Assembly: GCA_025153775.1 (NCBI GenBank)
Contig: JAOALC010000004.1
Span: 372,001 to 436,000, forward strand
Reading direction: 5' to 3'
Source of the DNA: SAR92 clade bacterium H231
GTDB lineage: Bacteria > Pseudomonadota > Gammaproteobacteria > Pseudomonadales > Porticoccaceae
Length of the DNA stretch: 64,000 nt
A program made the position numbers and the translations under genes. The notes below the pieces were generated by a model. That model worked only from the letters and a program-made list of their open reading frames with translations. It had not been told where the DNA came from and ran no database searches. Below, piece by piece: positions 1-9,648 of the stretch (position 1 is the stretch's first letter; the number at the start of each line of letters is the position of its first letter).

Positions 1-41
1 ATCTTGTCTCTTAGCCCCAGTAAGGGGTTGTCTTCTGCCAT
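1..41 (-). CDS. pheA: 5' end of a probable chorismate mutase/prephenate dehydratase gene (partial)
   Basis: Only 13 codons lie in the window, reading MAEDNPLLGLRDK from an ATG at 41. The start sits 10 nt behind the gyrA stop and has an AAGAG Shine-Dalgarno, so it looks like the next gene of the gyrA transcript. The Leu-x-x-Leu-Arg-x-x pattern near the N-terminus matches the first helix of AroQ-type chorismate mutases, as at the start of the bifunctional PheA P-protein. In Pseudomonas the order is gyrA-serC-pheA, so a PheA here would mean serC is absent from this place. The assignment rests on very few residues. Confidence 0.4.
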   Translation of the reverse strand, partial: MAEDNPLLGLRDK

Positions 42-51
42 AGTTAAACTC

Positions 52-2640
52 TTATTCCTCAGCGGTAGATTCCGTGCTCTCGCCTTCTTCGCCCTCTATA
101 AAATCATCTTCTTCGGGCTCGGCAATACGTGCCAGGCTCACCAGGTTTTCACCCTCTTTCAAGCGGATAATGCGCACGCCCTGGGTGTTGCGGCCTACCA
201 CAGACACCTCGTCGCCTCTGGTGCGAACCATGGTTCCCTGGTCGGAAATCAGCATAATTTCATCGCCGGCAAACAGCTGACAGGCACCTACCAGGGGCCC
301 GTTGCGCTCGCTGGCCTGAATAGCAATCATACCTTTACCACCGCGACCCTTGGTTGGGAACTCGTCCACTGTGGTGCGCTTGCCATAGCCATTTTCACAG
401 ACGGTCAGCAGGAAACCATCGACCTCGGGCACTACCATGGAGATAACTCTATGCTCTTCCGGCAGACGCATACCGCGCACACCTTTGGACACGCGACCCA
501 TGGGGCGGGCATCTGTGCTGGCAAAGCGCACGGCCTTACCTTCAGAGCTGAGCAGCATCACATCACTTTCATCGTCAATAATGGCTGTGCCCACCAGGTG
601 GTCGCCATCGACCAGATCAACGGCGCGCAGACCCACACTTCTTGGACGGGAGTACTGGTCCAGCGAGGTTTTCTTGACGGTGCCATTGGCAGTGGCCATC
701 AATACATATTGATCGGCACTGTACTCTTCAACCGGCAGAATCGAGCTAATGCGCTCGCCTTCATCCAGGGGCAGCAGATTAACCACTGGGCGGCCGCGAG
801 AGTTGCGGCCTGCCACAGGAATCTGATAAACCTTGAGCCAGTAAACCTTGCCCAGGTTGGTAAAGCACAGAATAGTGGCGTGGGTGCTGGCAATCAGCAG
901 GTGCTCAACAAAGTCTTCGTCTTTTACTGCCGTTGCCGACTTGCCCATACCGCCGCGGCGCTGGGCCTGATAGTCAGTTAGGGGCTGGGTTTTGGCGTAG
1001 CCGCCGTGGGAGATAGTCACCACCCGGTCTTCTTCGGTAATCAGGTCTTCTACGGTCAGGTCGTGCTGGGATTCAACAATTTCACTGCGACGCTCGTCAC
1101 CGAACTCTTCAACCACAGACTCCAGCTCTTCGCGGATCACAGTCATCAGGCGATTCAGGTCTCCGAGAATATCCTGGTAGTCGGCAATCTCTTCTAACTT
1201 GACGGCAAACTCTTCAATAATTTTGTCGTGCTCCATGCCCGTAAGGCGGTGCAGACGCAGCTCGAGTATATCTTTGGCCTGCTCTGGAGATAGGTAATAT
1301 TTGCCTTCGCGCAGACCAAACTGCTCTTCCAGCCATTCCGGGCGGGTAGCCTGGGGGCCGGCGCGCTCTAGCATGGCGACCACAGAGCCTGGATTCCAAC
1401 CTCTGGCAATCAGTGCCTCGCGGGCATCTGCAGGAGTGGATGACTCTTTGATCAGCTGGATTATCTCGTCGATATTGGCCAGCGCAATAGCAAAGCCTTC
1501 CAATGTATGGGCGCGCTCGCGGGCTTTGCGCAGCAGATAGATAGTTCTGCGCGTAACCACTTCGCGGCGGTGGCGAACAAAGGCCTCGAGCATTTGCTTG
1601 AGGTTGAGAATCTTGGGCTGGCCGTCGACCAGGGCCACCACATTGATACCAAATACAGACTGCAGCTGAGTCTGGGCATAGAGATTATTGAGTACTACCT
1701 CGCCCATTTCGCCGCGCTTTAGCTCAATCACCACGCGCAGACCGTCTTTGTCTGACTCGTCACGCAGTTCGGAGATACCTTCGATCTTTTTCTCTTTAAC
1801 CAGCTCGGCAATGCGCTCAATCAGGCGGGCCTTGTTTAGCTGATAGGGAATCTCGTGGATAATAATGGTTTCGCGCTTGGTCTTTTCATCGACCTCAATA
1901 TCTGCTTTGGCGCGCACATAGATGCGGCCGCGGCCAGTTCTGTAGGCCTGAATAATACCGGCTTTACCATTGATAATTGCCCCAGTGGGGAAATCTGGCC
2001 CAGGAATATATTCCATAAGCTCATCAACGGTGATTTCGCTGTTATCGATCAGTGCCAGACAGCCCTTCACCACCTCGGTGAGATTGTGGGGCGGGATATT
2101 GGTGGCCATACCCACGGCAATACCGGAGGAGCCATTGACCAGCAGGTTGGGGATGCGAGTGGGCATTACCACAGGAATCTGTTCGGTTTCGTCGTAGTTG
2201 GGGACAAAATCGACGGTATCTTTTTCTAGATCTTCAAGCAGTGCATGGGCGATTTTGGTCATGCGAATTTCGGTGTAACGCATGGCCGCGGCGCTGTCGC
2301 CATCGATTGAACCAAAGTTACCCTGACCATCGACCAGCATATAGCGCAGTGAGAATGGCTGGGCCATGCGCACTATGGTTTCGTAGACAGCGGAGTCGCC
2401 ATGGGGGTGGTATTTACCAATCACATCACCCACCACACGGGCAGATTTCTTGTAGGCCTTGTTCCAGTCGTTGTTCAGCTCGCTCATAGCGAACAGTACT
2501 CGCCGATGCACTGGCTTCAAGCCGTCGCGCACATCGGGCAGGGCCCTGCCAACGATCACACTCATGGCGTAGTCAAGATAGGACTGCTTGAGTTCGTCCT
2601 CGATATTGACCGGAACAATTTCCTTCGCTAAATCACCCAT
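52..2640 (-). CDS. gyrA: DNA gyrase subunit A
   Basis: GyrA is the breakage-reunion subunit of the GyrA2B2 enzyme that introduces negative supercoils. The 862-residue protein has the usual full length. The active-site Tyr is Y122 (AAMRYTE), and the quinolone-resistance region around residues 80-87 reads HGDSAVYE, with Ser83 and Glu at the position that is Asp87 in E. coli. The N-terminal winged-helix/tower domain is followed by a C-terminal beta-pinwheel and an acidic tail. The GyrA box reads QRRGGMG, with Met where Lys or Arg is usual. ATG at 2640 is supported by homology from the first residues. A sigma70-like promoter lies just upstream, and the gene diverges from mtaD. Confidence 0.98.
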   Translation of the reverse strand: MGDLAKEIVPVNIEDELKQSYLDYAMSVIVGRALPDVRDGLKPVHRRVLFAMSELNNDWNKAYKKSARVVGDVIGKYHPHGDSAVYETIVRMAQPFSLRYMLVDGQGNFGSIDGDSAAAMRYTEIRMTKIAHALLEDLEKDTVDFVPNYDETEQIPVVMPTRIPNLLVNGSSGIAVGMATNIPPHNLTEVVKGCLALIDNSEITVDELMEYIPGPDFPTGAIINGKAGIIQAYRTGRGRIYVRAKADIEVDEKTKRETIIIHEIPYQLNKARLIERIAELVKEKKIEGISELRDESDKDGLRVVIELKRGEMGEVVLNNLYAQTQLQSVFGINVVALVDGQPKILNLKQMLEAFVRHRREVVTRRTIYLLRKARERAHTLEGFAIALANIDEIIQLIKESSTPADAREALIARGWNPGSVVAMLERAGPQATRPEWLEEQFGLREGKYYLSPEQAKDILELRLHRLTGMEHDKIIEEFAVKLEEIADYQDILGDLNRLMTVIREELESVVEEFGDERRSEIVESQHDLTVEDLITEEDRVVTISHGGYAKTQPLTDYQAQRRGGMGKSATAVKDEDFVEHLLIASTHATILCFTNLGKVYWLKVYQIPVAGRNSRGRPVVNLLPLDEGERISSILPVEEYSADQYVLMATANGTVKKTSLDQYSRPRSVGLRAVDLVDGDHLVGTAIIDDESDVMLLSSEGKAVRFASTDARPMGRVSKGVRGMRLPEEHRVISMVVPEVDGFLLTVCENGYGKRTTVDEFPTKGRGGKGMIAIQASERNGPLVGACQLFAGDEIMLISDQGTMVRTRGDEVSVVGRNTQGVRIIRLKEGENLVSLARIAEPEEDDFIEGEEGESTESTAEE

Positions 2641-2659
2641 AATTTACGATTATTCCCTG

Positions 2660-2689
2660 ATTTTATTGTGCTTTTTTGTCGTCTGTCAG
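2660..2689 (-). promoter_or_regulatory. Predicted sigma70 promoter for gyrA
   Basis: On the minus strand there is a -35 CTGACA (2689-2684; 5 of 6 consensus bases), an 18-nt spacer and a -10 TAAAAT (2665-2660; 5 of 6). This would place the transcription start about 12 nt above the ATG, leaving a very short leader. Called by eye from hexamer match and spacing. Confidence 0.5.
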
Positions 2690-2838
2690 CGCTTTGCTAA
2701 GCGACCTGAAGGCCCTTTGACAAAGACCCTGGAGACGCAGCTCAGAATGCCTTTTAAACAGCTTCTTAAAGGTGCGAATTTTAGCATAGATAGGCAGGGT
2801 TTTTCTCCCTTTTATTGCCTCTAAAACGCCTATATAAC

Positions 2839-2866
2839 TTAAACCCCAGAAAAAACTCGGTATACT
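2839..2866 (+). promoter_or_regulatory. Weak candidate promoter for the mtaD-ubiG-mupP-yciK run
   Basis: A -10 like TATACT lies at 2861-2866, with a poor -35 (TTAAAC, 2839-2844) and a 16-nt spacer. It is about 25 nt above the mtaD ATG and is the only plausible -10 close to the gene. Confidence 0.3.
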
Positions 2867-2890
2867 CCAAATGAACGCTCAGGAGTGAAC

Positions 2891-4210
2891 ATGCAAGCCA
2901 CAGAAATAGACCTATTAATCCACTGCAGATGGATCATCCCCATAGTTCCAGAGAACCAAATACTAGAAAACTGCTCACTGGCTGTGGATGGGGAAAAAAT
3001 TATTGGCATCTACCCCCAGGCCGAGGCCAAAAAGCGCTTTGAAGCCGTCAAAACTGAAACCTTGGACAACCATGTACTGATGCCCGGGCTGGTCAATGCC
3101 CATGGCCACAGTGCCATGAGTCTGCTGCGCGGCTATGCCGACGACCTGGCCCTGAGGCCCTGGCTTGAAAAGCATATCTGGCCTGCGGAGGCGCGCCATG
3201 TCAGCGAAGAGTTTGTTGGCGACGGCACCAGGCTGGCTATGGCTGAGATGATTGCCAGCGGCACCACCTGCTTTGCGGATATGTATTTCTTTGATGAGGC
3301 CATTGCCGAAGCTGTGCGCGATGCGGGAATGCGCTGTCAGATAGGCTTTACCGTATTGGATTTTCCAACAGCCTACGGCAAAGGAGCGGATGACTATATT
3401 CACAAAGGCTTGCGGCTCAACGATAAATACAGCGGTCATTCGCTGATTAACGTCGCCTGCGCGCCCCATGCGCCCTACTCCGTGTCGGACAGTGCCATGC
3501 AGATTATCAGCACCTATGCCAATGAACTGGACCTGCCTATTCATATACATTGCCATGAAACCGCCGGCGAAGTTAGCGAATCTATAGACCAGTACGGCTG
3601 CCGCCCTCTGCAGCGCCTGAGAGATCTGGGCCTGCTGCTACCCCAGACTCAGCTGGTGCATATGACCCAGATAAACCATGAAGATATTCAGATGGTGCAA
3701 GACCACAACTGCCATGTGGTGCACTGTCCCGAGTCTAACTTAAAGCTGGCTAGCGGCTTCTGCCCTGTGGGCCAGCTAATGGATGCCGGCATCAATGTGG
3801 CCCTGGGCACAGACGGCGCCGCCAGCAATAATGATTTGGACCTTTTTGGTGAATTAAAAACCGCGGCCCTGCTAGCCAAGGCCGTATCTGGCGACCCCTG
3901 CGCACTGAATGCCCATGCCGCACTGCGCATGGCAACCATTAATGGCGCCAAAGCACTGGGCTGGGACCATGAAATTGGCAGCCTGGAGTCCGGTAAGTCA
4001 GCGGATATAATTGCCGTTAAAATGGATTCTATCCCTCAGCAACCGCTGTATAATCCCGAGTCGCAGCTGGTGTATACCAATGTGGGCCACAGGGTCAGCC
4101 ACAGCTGGGTGGCAGGCAAGCCATTGATGGCTGAGTCTGAACTGCTAACCCTCAACCGACAGAGCCTGATCCAGACTGCCTGCGACTGGCGTAACAAAAT
4201 TTCTAGCTAG
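2891..4210 (+). CDS. mtaD: TRZ/ATZ-family amidohydrolase, probable 5'-methylthioadenosine / S-adenosylhomocysteine deaminase
   Basis: This is a metal-dependent amidohydrolase of 439 residues. Metal ligands visible are H71 and H73 (NAHGHS), H220 in HIHCHE and a late Asp in [11 protein letters not shown]. The family deaminates adenine-type thioethers; in Pseudomonas the gene at this locus beside ubiG was assigned as methylthioadenosine deaminase, feeding purine and methionine salvage. I chose ATG 2891 over the in-frame GTG at 2885 because AGGAG (2881-2885) sits 5 nt before the ATG and overlaps the GTG. It is first in a forward run with ubiG, mupP and yciK. The exact substrate is inferred from gene order, not sequence alone. 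Confidence 0.85.
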   Translation: MQATEIDLLIHCRWIIPIVPENQILENCSLAVDGEKIIGIYPQAEAKKRFEAVKTETLDNHVLMPGLVNAHGHSAMSLLRGYADDLALRPWLEKHIWPAEARHVSEEFVGDGTRLAMAEMIASGTTCFADMYFFDEAIAEAVRDAGMRCQIGFTVLDFPTAYGKGADDYIHKGLRLNDKYSGHSLINVACAPHAPYSVSDSAMQIISTYANELDLPIHIHCHETAGEVSESIDQYGCRPLQRLRDLGLLLPQTQLVHMTQINHEDIQMVQDHNCHVVHCPESNLKLASGFCPVGQLMDAGINVALGTDGAASNNDLDLFGELKTAALLAKAVSGDPCALNAHAALRMATINGAKALGWDHEIGSLESGKSADIIAVKMDSIPQQPLYNPESQLVYTNVGHRVSHSWVAGKPLMAESELLTLNRQSLIQTACDWRNKISS

Positions 4211-4236
4211 CAACCTTTTCAATTCGGAAACCAAGC

Positions 4237-4947
4237 ATGTCTAAAACGCAAAATGTGGACCCCAATGAAATTCGCAAGTTTGAAGAACTGGCCAGCCGCT
4301 GGTGGGACAGAAACAGTGAATTTAAGCCACTACACGATATCAACCCACTGCGCGCCAACTGGATTGACTCCCTGGCCCCTGTAGCTGAACAGCGCATTCT
4401 GGATGTCGGCTGTGGTGGCGGTATTCTCTGCGAGGCCCTGGCCCAGCGCGGAGCCACTGTGACCGGCATTGATATGGGCGAAGCCCCCCTGGCCGTGGGC
4501 AATCTGCACAGCCTGGAGTCTGGAATCAGCGTGACCTATGAGCAGTCCACCGCCGAAGATTACGCCACCAGCCATGCTGAAGCCTTTGATACTGTGACCT
4601 GCCTGGAGATGCTGGAACATGTGCCCGACCCCAGCTCAGTGGTAGCTGCCTGCGCCGCTATGACTAAACCCGGCGGCACATTGTTCTTCTCGACCATAAA
4701 CCGCAACCCAAAATCCTATCTGTTGGCCATTATTGGCGTGGAATATGTGCTGCGCATGCTGCCCAAGGGCACCCATGAGTACAGCAAGTTTATTCGCCCA
4801 TCGGAGCTGGGCCAGTGGATTCGCGATGCCGGCCTGGAAATTGACCAGATGACAGGGCTGCTTTACAACCCCATCACCAAAACTTATAAACTGGATGAGC
4901 GCGATGTGGATGTCAACTATATGATCTGTGCCAGGAAGCCAGCCTAG
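4237..4947 (+). CDS. ubiG: Ubiquinone biosynthesis O-methyltransferase UbiG
   Basis: UbiG is a SAM-dependent class I methyltransferase that performs both O-methylations in ubiquinone synthesis, at the inner membrane. SAM motif I is DVGCGGG at residues 56-62, followed by the acidic end of beta2 (GIDMGEA). The family's membrane-associated insertion is present around [20 protein letters not shown], and [12 protein letters not shown] follows. The length of 236 residues is normal. Its TAG stop is directly abutted by the ATG of the next gene, so the two are probably translationally coupled. Confidence 0.96.
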   Translation: MSKTQNVDPNEIRKFEELASRWWDRNSEFKPLHDINPLRANWIDSLAPVAEQRILDVGCGGGILCEALAQRGATVTGIDMGEAPLAVGNLHSLESGISVTYEQSTAEDYATSHAEAFDTVTCLEMLEHVPDPSSVVAACAAMTKPGGTLFFSTINRNPKSYLLAIIGVEYVLRMLPKGTHEYSKFIRPSELGQWIRDAGLEIDQMTGLLYNPITKTYKLDERDVDVNYMICARKPA

Positions 4948-5604
4948 ATGCTAAATTTTGACGCCCTGCTATTTGATTTGGACGGCACATTGCTGGATAC
5001 GGCCCCAGACTTTATAACTGCCCTAAAAACTCAGCTGCAGCGCCATGGCCGCGAGCCTATGGCCGATGCCATGATTCGCACCTGTGTTACCAACGGCTCT
5101 GTGGGTATTATTGAGCAGGGTTTTGGTATGCAGCAGGACCACCCCCAGTTTGAGCCTCTCAGAGAGGAGTTTCTGGAGCTGTACTTTAGCAATCTGGCCG
5201 ATAAAACTGCCCTGTTTAGCGGCTTGCAGCTGGTGTTGGACGACTGTGCTGCGCACAATATTCCCTGGGGTATTGTGACCAATAAACCCTGGAAATATAC
5301 CGAGCCTGCCCTGACTCAGCTAAACCTGATGTCCGGCGCCGCTACGGTCATCTGCCCAGACCATGTGGCTGAGCCCAAACCACACCCAGAGCCCATGTAC
5401 CTGGCCTGTGCCCAGATTGATATTGACCCGGCCAACTGCCTGTATGTGGGCGACCATGTGCGGGATATAGATGCTGGTCGCGCTGCGGGAATGCGCACCA
5501 TTGCCGCTGGCTGGGGCTATATTGAGGTCGGCGAAGATATTCACAGCTGGAATGCAGACTGGGTTGTGCAACAGTCTCAGGAATTACATTCGCTGCTGTT
5601 TTAA
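4948..5604 (+). CDS. mupP: HAD-superfamily phosphatase, probable N-acetylmuramic acid 6-phosphate phosphatase MupP
   Basis: The 218-residue HAD hydrolase has the nucleophile motif LFDLDGTL (D10 and acid/base D12), motif II in VTNKPW, the Lys of KPHPEP and the metal-binding YVGDHVRDIDAG. By sequence alone it resembles phosphoglycolate phosphatase (Gph). The ubiG-HAD-yciK order is that of Pseudomonas, where this gene is MupP of the AmgK-MurU-MupP cell-wall recycling route that bypasses MurA. I favour MupP on synteny; the partners amgK and murU are not in the window. It starts immediately behind ubiG. Confidence 0.75.
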   Translation: MLNFDALLFDLDGTLLDTAPDFITALKTQLQRHGREPMADAMIRTCVTNGSVGIIEQGFGMQQDHPQFEPLREEFLELYFSNLADKTALFSGLQLVLDDCAAHNIPWGIVTNKPWKYTEPALTQLNLMSGAATVICPDHVAEPKPHPEPMYLACAQIDIDPANCLYVGDHVRDIDAGRAAGMRTIAAGWGYIEVGEDIHSWNADWVVQQSQELHSLLF

Positions 5605-5639
5605 CTGTTTTAACTCTCGTATTGACTAAGGAAAGCCCT

Positions 5640-6422
5640 GTGCTCAGCCCAGAACAAATTATCGCCTACCAGGCCAGCCCCAACCTGCTGCAAAACCGCA
5701 TTATTTTGATTACCGGTGCCGGAGACGGCATAGGCAAGGCTGCGGCTATCAGCTGTGCCGCGCTTGGCGCAAAAGTGATACTGGCGGGCAGAACTCTGGC
5801 CAAGCTGGAGCAGGTATTTGACCAGATAGTGGCCGCTGGCGGTGCTGAGCCGGTGATTTATCCGGTGGATCTGGAGGGGGCTTCGACTGAGGACTATGAT
5901 GAGCTGGCTCTGAACCTTGACCAGCAGTTTGGCCGTCTGGATGGCCTGCTGCACAATGCCGCCATACTGGGCCAGCGCACCCCCCTGAGCAACTATAGGC
6001 AAGATGTGTGGGACAGGGTAATGCAGGTAAATGTTACAGCTCAGTTTAAGATGACCCAGGCGTTGATGCCTGTGCTGGAGAAGTCTGCGGATGCCTCTAT
6101 TTTGTTTACTACCTCTAGTGTGGGCCGTCAGGGGCGCGCATTTTGGGGTGCCTACGCAGTCTCTAAGTTTGCCACTGAAGGCATGATGCAAACCTGGGCT
6201 GCTGAGTTGGAGGGTCTGGGGTCAATTCGTGTCAATGCGGTGAATCCCGGCGCTACCAGAACCCAGATGCGCGCTCAGGCCTTTCCTGCGGAAAACCCCG
6301 ATAGCTTAAAAACTGCTGAAGATATTATGCCTGCTTATCTGTATCTGCTGGGGCCCGACAGTGCCAGCGTCAATGGCCAGTCCATCGACGCTCAGATTAG
6401 ATATGCCCCTGGCTCAGGGTAA
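5640..6422 (+). CDS. yciK: YciK-family short-chain dehydrogenase/reductase
   Basis: A classical SDR oxidoreductase with the cofactor-binding ITGAGDGIGKAAA near the N-terminus, HNAAILG (NNAG-type), a catalytic Ser in TTSSVGRQG and the YAVSK Tyr/Lys pair. The natural substrate of YciK is not established. Translation probably starts at GTG 5640, with AAGGAA 6 nt before it; a TTG at 5622 would add six residues without homology. The product is then 260 residues. It follows mupP as in Pseudomonas and ends 8 nt from the convergent rluB. Confidence 0.88.
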   Translation: MLSPEQIIAYQASPNLLQNRIILITGAGDGIGKAAAISCAALGAKVILAGRTLAKLEQVFDQIVAAGGAEPVIYPVDLEGASTEDYDELALNLDQQFGRLDGLLHNAAILGQRTPLSNYRQDVWDRVMQVNVTAQFKMTQALMPVLEKSADASILFTTSSVGRQGRAFWGAYAVSKFATEGMMQTWAAELEGLGSIRVNAVNPGATRTQMRAQAFPAENPDSLKTAEDIMPAYLYLLGPDSASVNGQSIDAQIRYAPGSG

Positions 6423-6430
6423 AAGCCGGT

Positions 6431-7270
6431 TTAGCGCTTGCTGGTATCGCCGCGGGCGCGCAGCTTGCGCTCTTTGCGCTGACGAATATCCCTAAAGACA
6501 TTCTTTTCACTAAACCTAGGTGGTTTTAGCGCCACAGCGCGGAACAGTGATATCACCTGCTTGGGGTCTAGCTCGATAAACTCTGAGCGTCGTACAAAGG
6601 AAGGCAGCTCTATGGGGCCATAGCTGATGCGCTTGAGGCGATTAACTTCCACGCCCTGGGACTCCCAGAGACGGCGCACTTCGCGGGTACGGCCCTCGGC
6701 TAGAATTACCCGAAACCAATTATTACTGCCCCCGCGCTCGTCGGCTCTGCGCGCATGCTGGGCCTTAACAGTCTGAAACTTGGCTATACCATCATCCAGA
6801 ATAACCCCTTCGGTCAGGCGGTTAATCATAGCCTCGTCCACCTCGCCGTGGATACGCGCCATGTACTCGCGCTTCACTTCGTAGGACGGGTGCATCAAGC
6901 GATTGGCCAGCTCACCGTGGTTGGTGAACAGCAAAAGACCGCTGGTATTGATATCCAGGCGACCGATGGCAATCCAGCGGCCACGACCCAAGCGGGGTAA
7001 TTTATCAAACACAGTGGGGCGACCATCTGGATCAGAGGTGGTGCTAACCTCCCCTTCCGGCTTGCTGTACATCAGCACTCTGGGGCTGTCGTCGGTCACT
7101 ATTTTAACGGCGCGGCCATCTACCAGAATGCGATCTTCTGGCTCTGCGCGATCACCCAGCTTGGCGACTGATCCGTTGACCGAAACACGCCCAGCGGAGA
7201 TCCATTTCTCCAGTTCGCGACGGGAACCCAGGCCTGCTGTGGCCAGTACTTTTTGTAGTTTCTCACTCAT
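6431..7270 (-). CDS. rluB: 23S rRNA pseudouridine synthase RluB
   Basis: RluB makes pseudouridine at position 2605 (E. coli numbering) of 23S rRNA. The 279-residue protein has an N-terminal S4 RNA-binding domain (residues 1-60, KVLATAGLGSRRELEKWI) and an RsuA-type catalytic domain with the nucleophile D106 in GRLDINTSGLLLFT. The basic C-terminal tail is common in RluB. It overlaps the end of scpB by 8 nt, so scpA-scpB-rluB form one reverse transcript, an order widespread in proteobacteria. Confidence 0.94.
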   Translation of the reverse strand: MSEKLQKVLATAGLGSRRELEKWISAGRVSVNGSVAKLGDRAEPEDRILVDGRAVKIVTDDSPRVLMYSKPEGEVSTTSDPDGRPTVFDKLPRLGRGRWIAIGRLDINTSGLLLFTNHGELANRLMHPSYEVKREYMARIHGEVDEAMINRLTEGVILDDGIAKFQTVKAQHARRADERGGSNNWFRVILAEGRTREVRRLWESQGVEVNRLKRISYGPIELPSFVRRSEFIELDPKQVISLFRAVALKPPRFSEKNVFRDIRQRKERKLRARGDTSKR

Positions 7271-8033
7271 GGGCTGTTGTGCTGTCTCTGTCTGCTGGCT
7301 GACTGGCCTGCTGGTTATCTATTTCTGATGCTGCATCGTCCTCAGCCTGAGTATCTGGAGCCTCAGCGGCCTGATTACCCTCAGTTACGCCATCCAGTTG
7401 CTGATCCAGCTCAAACTCATCATTGGCAGCCAGGGGCACGGCCGGCACTGCGCCTTCGTCCCCAGGCTTATCGCCCAGACTGAGTTCCAGCTCTGGGTCC
7501 AGCTCGGCAAGATCTTTAATCTCGCCCAGCGCTGGCAGATGCTCCAGGCTCTTGAGGTTAAAGTAATCGAGAAAATGCTTGGTGGTGGCATACAGCGCTG
7601 GCTTGCCCGGCACATCTCGGTAGCCAACCACACGCACCCAATCGCGCTCTTGGAGGGTTTTAATAATATCGGAGCTCACGGCTACACCGCGCACCAGCTC
7701 AATATCGCCACGGGTCAGGGGCTGACGGTAGGCGATCAGTGACAGGGTCTCCAGCATGGCGCGGGAGTAGCGCTTGGGCTTCTCTTCCCAGAGGCGGTTG
7801 ACCCAGGTGGACAGCTCCTGACGCACCTGAAAACGATAGCCGCTTGCGACCTGTTTGAGCTCAAAACCACGCTCTCTGCAGTCGCCCTCAATCTCTTCCA
7901 GCGCGGCTTTTATCTGGTCGCGCGGCGGACGCTCTCCGTCTTCAAATAGGTTTTCCAGCTTGGTTATATCCAGAGGCTTGCCCGCTGCCAACAGCGCGCC
8001 CTCAATAATTTTTCTGATTAGATCTGGGTTCAT
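7263..8033 (-). CDS. scpB: Segregation and condensation protein B (ScpB)
   Basis: ScpB is the winged-helix (kite) subunit that, with ScpA, regulates the Smc condensin ring; an smc gene is present at 31-34 kb here. The conserved core (residues 1-175) contains RYSRAMLETLSLIAYRQPLTRGDIE and VRVVGYRDVPGKPALYATTKHFLDYF. The last 80 residues are acidic and Gln/Ala-rich, probably disordered, and make this longer than the usual 180-200 residues. Its ATG overlaps the scpA stop in ATGA. Confidence 0.95.
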   Translation of the reverse strand: MNPDLIRKIIEGALLAAGKPLDITKLENLFEDGERPPRDQIKAALEEIEGDCRERGFELKQVASGYRFQVRQELSTWVNRLWEEKPKRYSRAMLETLSLIAYRQPLTRGDIELVRGVAVSSDIIKTLQERDWVRVVGYRDVPGKPALYATTKHFLDYFNLKSLEHLPALGEIKDLAELDPELELSLGDKPGDEGAVPAVPLAANDEFELDQQLDGVTEGNQAAEAPDTQAEDDAASEIDNQQASQPADRDSTTAHE

Positions 8034-8920
8034 GATGTTCTTGCTTTCACATGTATTGGACCAAAAGATTCGCTCTGCACAATCTCAACTAATGACTCTT
8101 TAATTAATTCCATAATAGCCAGGAAGGTTACCACCACACCCAGGCGACCCTCGGCTTCTTTAAACAGGCTGACAAAGGGCACAAACTGCTGACCGCGGAT
8201 ACGGTCCAACACCTGAGTCATGCGCTCGCGGGTGGACAGCTTTTCGAGCTCTATCTGGTGGCTCTCGAACATTTCTGCGCGGCGCAGCACATCGGCCAGG
8301 GCTGTTAAAATCTCACGCATATCCACCTCTGGGTGGGGGCGCTGTTGCTCGCGGTCTGGCGCTTCGGCGCTGGCCTGATGAATATCGCGACCCAGACGAG
8401 GCATCTCGTCGACATCCTCGGCGGCGTTTTTAAAGCGCTCGTACTCCTGCAGACGGCGAATAAGCTCGGCGCGCGGATCGCCCTCATCTTCCTCGTCCAC
8501 AGGCTGGCGGGGCAGTAGCATGCGAGATTTAATCTCTGCCAGCATGGCGGCCATTACCAGATATTCGGCAGCTAACTCCAGCTGAATTGTGGTCATCAGC
8601 TCGATATAACCCATATATTGGCGGGTAATTTCGGCCACATTGATTTCTAGAATATCCAGATTTTGACGGCGAATAAGATACAGCAGCAGGTCCAGAGGCC
8701 CCTCAAAGGCTTCGAGAATCACTTCCAGAGCGTCTGGCGGGATATACAGATCCTTGGGCAGCACAGTGAGCTCTTTGCCCTGCACAACTGCAAAGGGCAT
8801 CTCCTCTTGCTGGGGACGCGAAGTCGCCACAGAGGCTTCTTGGGGAGAGGTTTCGACGCTGTCGACTGCAGGCTGCAGATCATCAATTGAGGTGGCTTCG
8901 CTAGACACTTGATATCCCAT
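8030..8920 (-). CDS. scpA: Segregation and condensation protein A (ScpA)
   Basis: ScpA is the kleisin that bridges Smc heads. The first 65 residues are a low-complexity extension. The conserved kleisin core starts at FEGPLDLLLYLIRRQNLDILEINVAEI, followed by the helix AAEYLVMAAMLAEIKSRMLLP, and the C-terminal winged helix ends in FLAIMELIKESLVEIVQ. It is first of the scpA-scpB-rluB operon. Having both smc/scpAB and no mukBEF in view fits Pseudomonas-like rather than enterobacterial condensins. Confidence 0.95.
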   Translation of the reverse strand: MGYQVSSEATSIDDLQPAVDSVETSPQEASVATSRPQQEEMPFAVVQGKELTVLPKDLYIPPDALEVILEAFEGPLDLLLYLIRRQNLDILEINVAEITRQYMGYIELMTTIQLELAAEYLVMAAMLAEIKSRMLLPRQPVDEEDEGDPRAELIRRLQEYERFKNAAEDVDEMPRLGRDIHQASAEAPDREQQRPHPEVDMREILTALADVLRRAEMFESHQIELEKLSTRERMTQVLDRIRGQQFVPFVSLFKEAEGRLGVVVTFLAIMELIKESLVEIVQSESFGPIHVKARTS

Positions 8921-8972
8921 CAGTATTCAGCGCAAAGTATAACCGCAAAGGCGCTTTTGAGCATCATCAAAA

Positions 8973-9590
8973 TCAGATAAGTGAAAAATCACCCATGCCC
9001 TGACGGGTCATCTGCGGCTGGTCGCCGGTCATATCTACTACGGTGGTTGGCTCAAGGCCACAGTAACCCCCGTCGATAATGGCATCCACCTGGCCCTCCA
9101 GGGTCTGGCGCATATCATAGGGGTCGGTCATTGGGTATTCATCGTTGGGCATAATCAGGGTCACGCTCATCATGGGCTCACCCAATTCATCGAGCAGGGC
9201 CTGGGCAATGGGGCTGTCTGGCACACGTATACCAATGGTTTTACGCTTGGGGTGCATCAGCCGCTTGGGCACCTCTGAGGTGGCCGGCAGGATAAAGGTA
9301 AAGGCTCCCGGTGTGCTGGCCTTAAGAATACGAAAATCGCTGTTATCTACCCGGGCATAGTTGGCCAGCTCGGACAGATCGCGGCACATCAGGGTGAAGT
9401 TGTGGTGTTTGTCGACCTGGCGAATAGCGCGGATGCGCTCCAGGGCCTGCTTGTCACCAATATGGCAGCCCAGGGCATAGACGGAATCGGTGGGATATAC
9501 AATAACGCCGCCACGGCGAACAATCTCTGCGGCCTGGGCTATGAGACGCTGCTGGGGATTGTCTGGGTGAATAGAAAAATACTGACTCAT
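8973..9590 (-). CDS. Sua5/YciO/YrdC-family protein
   Basis: A 205-residue YrdC-fold protein. Visible family features are the early GGVIVYPTDSVYALGC, the basic RAIRQVDKHHNFTLMC, and PTTVVDMTG near the end. YrdC/TsaC members make threonylcarbamoyl-AMP for the t6A tRNA modification, but the MSQYFSIHPDNPQQRL start and overall sequence are closer to the YciO branch, whose role is not settled. ATG 9590 is preferred because homology begins there; an upstream in-frame start at 9635 would add 15 unconserved residues. The partner enzyme TsaD is encoded at 47.9 kb. Confidence 0.85.
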   Translation of the reverse strand: MSQYFSIHPDNPQQRLIAQAAEIVRRGGVIVYPTDSVYALGCHIGDKQALERIRAIRQVDKHHNFTLMCRDLSELANYARVDNSDFRILKASTPGAFTFILPATSEVPKRLMHPKRKTIGIRVPDSPIAQALLDELGEPMMSVTLIMPNDEYPMTDPYDMRQTLEGQVDAIIDGGYCGLEPTTVVDMTGDQPQMTRQGMGDFSLI

Positions 9591-9648
9591 ACTGCTCTCT
9601 AAAAAATGCTGACCAAAATCGGGGCGCATTATCACACAGGTTTGTACC

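Noticed and set aside
4-981. A 325-codon open frame antisense to gyrA
   Set aside because: It lies fully inside gyrA, has a composition typical of an antisense frame of a conserved gene, and no recognisable domain.
2975-3556. A 193-codon open frame antisense to mtaD
   Set aside because: Shadow of the conserved hydrolase frame.
5610-6191. A 193-codon open frame antisense to yciK
   Set aside because: Complete overlap with a conserved SDR gene; no ribosome binding site or domain.
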